In this document: positions 62,520 through 64,000 of the stretch, piece after piece
Layout of the letters: every line of letters starts with the position of its first letter
How positions within the stretch are numbered: the stretch's first letter is position 1
DNA from: Streptomyces sp. NRRL S-31
GTDB lineage: Bacteria > Actinomycetota > Actinomycetes > Streptomycetales > Streptomycetaceae
Length of the DNA: 64,000 bases
Direction: 5' to 3'
Assembly (NCBI RefSeq): GCF_000718775.1
Contig: NZ_JOCB01000019.1
Span: 25,464 to 89,463 of the forward strand
Made by a program: the position numbers and the translations under genes
The notes under the pieces: generated by a model
Told to the model about the DNA's origin: nothing
Databases searched by the model: none
What the model saw: the letters and a program-made list of their open reading frames with translations, nothing else

Positions 62520-63698
62520 TCACGAAGCCTGGCAGAACTCGGCGTCCAGGACCTTGTCCAGGCGGGCCGGGTCGGGCCAGTCGGAGTTGATGGCCACCGT
62601 GGCACGGTGTGTGCCGTCGTCGGTCGCTGCGGCGTAGGAGAGATAGCCCTGGATCTGGCCGCCGTGGCCCCATGCCGTCTTCCCGCAGGGCAATCTGCGG
62701 GCCAACAGGCCCAGTCCGTAGGAGAGCTGGTCGTTGAGCGGCACGGTGGTTCGCATCTGCCGCAGCCATGGTTCGGGGACGAGGCGGCCCGACATCAGGG
62801 CGGAGAGGAAGCGGTTGAGGTCGGGGGCGGTGGAGATGATCTCGCCGGCGGCGTTCGGCACGGTGGGGCTCATGCGCGTGACGTCGTGGACGGGGGCGGA
62901 GGGGTCGTTCTCGCCGAGTTTCGAGTAGCCGCGCAGGCGAGGTGCGGGCACCTCGACGGAGGTCCCCGGAACGGTGGTCTGACGCAGACCGAGGGGTTCG
63001 AGGATGGTACGGCGAAGCTGCCCCGCGTAGGTGCGGCCGGAAGCCTTCTCGATCACGAGTCCGGCCAGGGCGTAGTTGGTGTTGGAGTAGTTCCAGCCCC
63101 TGCCGGGGGCGTGGTACGGGGGGTGGGTGAGCGCCGTCGCGATGAGCTGCTGTGGTGTGAAGCGGTCGAAGCGGTGGCGCAGGAAGTTCTCGCCCGTCAG
63201 ATAGGAGCGGACGAAGTCCGGGTCGGAGGTGTAGTCGTACAGGCCGCTGGTGTGGTTCAGCAGCTGGCGCAGGGTGATGTTCCGGCCGTCGTTGCCGTTG
63301 CCCCGCACCAGGCCGGGCAGCCACCGGTCGACCGTGTCGTCGAGGCGGAGGCGCCCCTGGGCGGCCAGTTGGACGAGGGCGGTGGCGGTGAACATCTTGG
63401 TGATGCTGCCCGCGCGGAAGCGATGCTCGGGCAGAGGGGTGACCGACGCCCCGCGCTCGGCCGTGCCCGCCGAGGCGTACCAGGTCCCGCGGGAGTCCTC
63501 CGCGACGGCGAGCGCCCCCGGGGTACCGGTCGACAGCAGCGCGCGTACCTCCTGCCCGGTGGCCTCGTGCCCTTGTGCGGGGGCGACGGTGGCGGTGCGG
63601 GTGCCGGGGGCGGTGGGCGGGGCGGTGGCGAGGGCGGGAGCGGCGGTGGCCAGTACGGTGACGACGGAGGCCGCGGCCAGGGCGGACACGAGTCTCAT
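62520..63698 (-). CDS. secreted serine hydrolase (class C beta-lactamase / DD-carboxypeptidase family)
   Basis: A 392-residue exported enzyme. Signal peptide to about ALA (residue 25). Serine motif S98-I-T-K101 (FRAGSITKMF), YSN motif in GWNYSNTNYALAGLVIEKASG, and HGG as the third motif (GHGGQIQGYLSY). This set is typical of Streptomyces R61-like D-alanyl-D-alanine carboxypeptidases and esterase EstB-type proteins. ATG 63698 has GAGGTG upstream. It should act on cell-wall peptides or small amides/esters outside the cell. Confidence 0.9.
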   Translation of the reverse strand: MRLVSALAAASVVTVLATAAPALATAPPTAPGTRTATVAPAQGHEATGQEVRALLSTGTPGALAVAEDSRGTWYASAGTAERGASVTPLPEHRFRAGSITKMFTATALVQLAAQGRLRLDDTVDRWLPGLVRGNGNDGRNITLRQLLNHTSGLYDYTSDPDFVRSYLTGENFLRHRFDRFTPQQLIATALTHPPYHAPGRGWNYSNTNYALAGLVIEKASGRTYAGQLRRTILEPLGLRQTTVPGTSVEVPAPRLRGYSKLGENDPSAPVHDVTRMSPTVPNAAGEIISTAPDLNRFLSALMSGRLVPEPWLRQMRTTVPLNDQLSYGLGLLARRLPCGKTAWGHGGQIQGYLSYAAATDDGTHRATVAINSDWPDPARLDKVLDAEFCQAS

Positions 63699-63899
63699 GG
63701 GCACCTCGCGGATCGGAAGGCAGGGGCCTAGGGATGTTTCCGTCCGTGGTGTCCCGGGATAACGGGGATTGCTCTGTTCGGCCGCAGGCGAGCGTCCCCG
63801 GTGCGAAGCCGGCAGGCCAGGCGGTGATCAGTGCTCAGGGCATCCACACCGGTGTCGCGCGGTGCGGCCCGTACTGCCTGCGTACCCTGGCCGGTGGCC

Positions 63900-64000
63900 T
63901 TAGTACGCGGAGTTGACGTTGTCGATGGAACCGTAGCGGTGCGCGGCGTAGTTGGCGGCGGCGGTGATGTTCGCGACCGGGTCGGTGGTGCTGTGGGCGG
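63900..64000 (-). CDS. C-terminal end of a transglycosylase-like secreted protein (partial)
   Basis: The minus strand carries the last approximately 32 codons of a gene running in from the right edge: TTDPVANITAAANYAAHRYGSIDNVNSAY then TAA. The DPVANI..A.NY...RYG pattern is the end of the SLT/lytic-transglycosylase-like domain common in secreted actinobacterial proteins. Only the C-terminus is in the window. Confidence 0.65.
   Translation of the reverse strand, partial: AHSTTDPVANITAAANYAAHRYGSIDNVNSAY

Noticed and set aside
1..64000. tRNA, rRNA genes or CRISPR arrays
   Set aside because: No cloverleaf-like sequence, rRNA signature or regularly spaced identical repeats were found on reading both strands.

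Overview
The window is very GC-rich, uses GTG starts freely, has dense operons with ATGA/GTGA overlaps, and carries families typical of filamentous actinobacteria: a SARP regulator, nSTAND-WD40 proteins, a secreted peptidase-inhibitor I36 protein, an SGAP-like aminopeptidase and a DasR-like operator core. All of this points to a Streptomyces chromosome or a close relative, in an accessory region rich in specialised metabolism and gene remnants. No rRNA, tRNA or CRISPR array was seen.

Region 1 (1-15016) is the most interesting part. A leftward operon encodes a dehydroquinate-synthase-family sugar-phosphate cyclase, a PfkB kinase, a BadF/N-acetylglucosamine-kinase-type kinase, a xylose-isomerase-like TIM barrel and a GlgC-like nucleotidyltransferase that runs off the left edge. 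This reads as a route to an activated cyclitol or sugar. A SARP/AfsR-type regulator (5212-7068) separates it from a rightward operon: an HPr-kinase-like P-loop protein, a 21-residue peptide gene with a strong RBS and a perfect hairpin just after it, an M16 zinc peptidase, a GNAT-like protein, an ABC exporter (ATPase plus two permeases) and an NTP_transf_5-type nucleotidyltransferase. I propose a ribosomally made peptide matured by phosphorylation and by attachment of the cyclitol/sugar, then trimmed and exported. This is an inference from content and order.

Region 2 (15352-25502) holds an SDR/SnoaL/LysR divergon with an SDR remnant, a second SnoaL protein, a GNAT, a broken MFS/VOC pair, a conserved hypothetical protein, a STAND-like P-loop protein and a small P-loop kinase. 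Region 3 (25503-27229) is decayed: a terpene synthase lacking its N-terminal half beside an IS630 remnant.

Region 4 (27230-35211) is a leftward catabolic operon: polar amino-acid-type ABC transporter, LacI regulator, and three oxidoreductases (DAO family, Gfo/Idh/MocA, OYE/demethylase type). Two palindromes that suit a LacI-family operator lie upstream. Region 5 (35985-37807) is a MarR-quinone reductase-SnoaL operon.

Region 6 (37905-45227) contains a small Cys-rich ORF, a WD40 remnant, a gene pair sharing a QAGRDQ motif (a small helical protein and a large nSTAND-WD40 NTPase; probable amyloid-type signalling pair), and three secreted or lipid-anchored proteins. Region 7 (45620-50765) has an XRE regulator with a DasR-like operator core upstream and a 1069-residue secreted enzyme fusing an M4 protease, an M28 aminopeptidase and a chitin-binding-type module, closed by a 17-bp terminator.

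Region 8 (50872-56871) contains a hydrolase/TetR divergon, an FAD monooxygenase/TetR divergon (both with paired operators), an O-methyltransferase and a secreted trypsin-like protease. Region 9 (57082-64000) has a LuxR remnant, a small-peptide/APH-kinase/methyltransferase operon with a methyltransferase-NUDIX-methyltransferase fusion, a methyltransferase, a secreted serine hydrolase, and the 3' end of a transglycosylase-like gene at the right edge.
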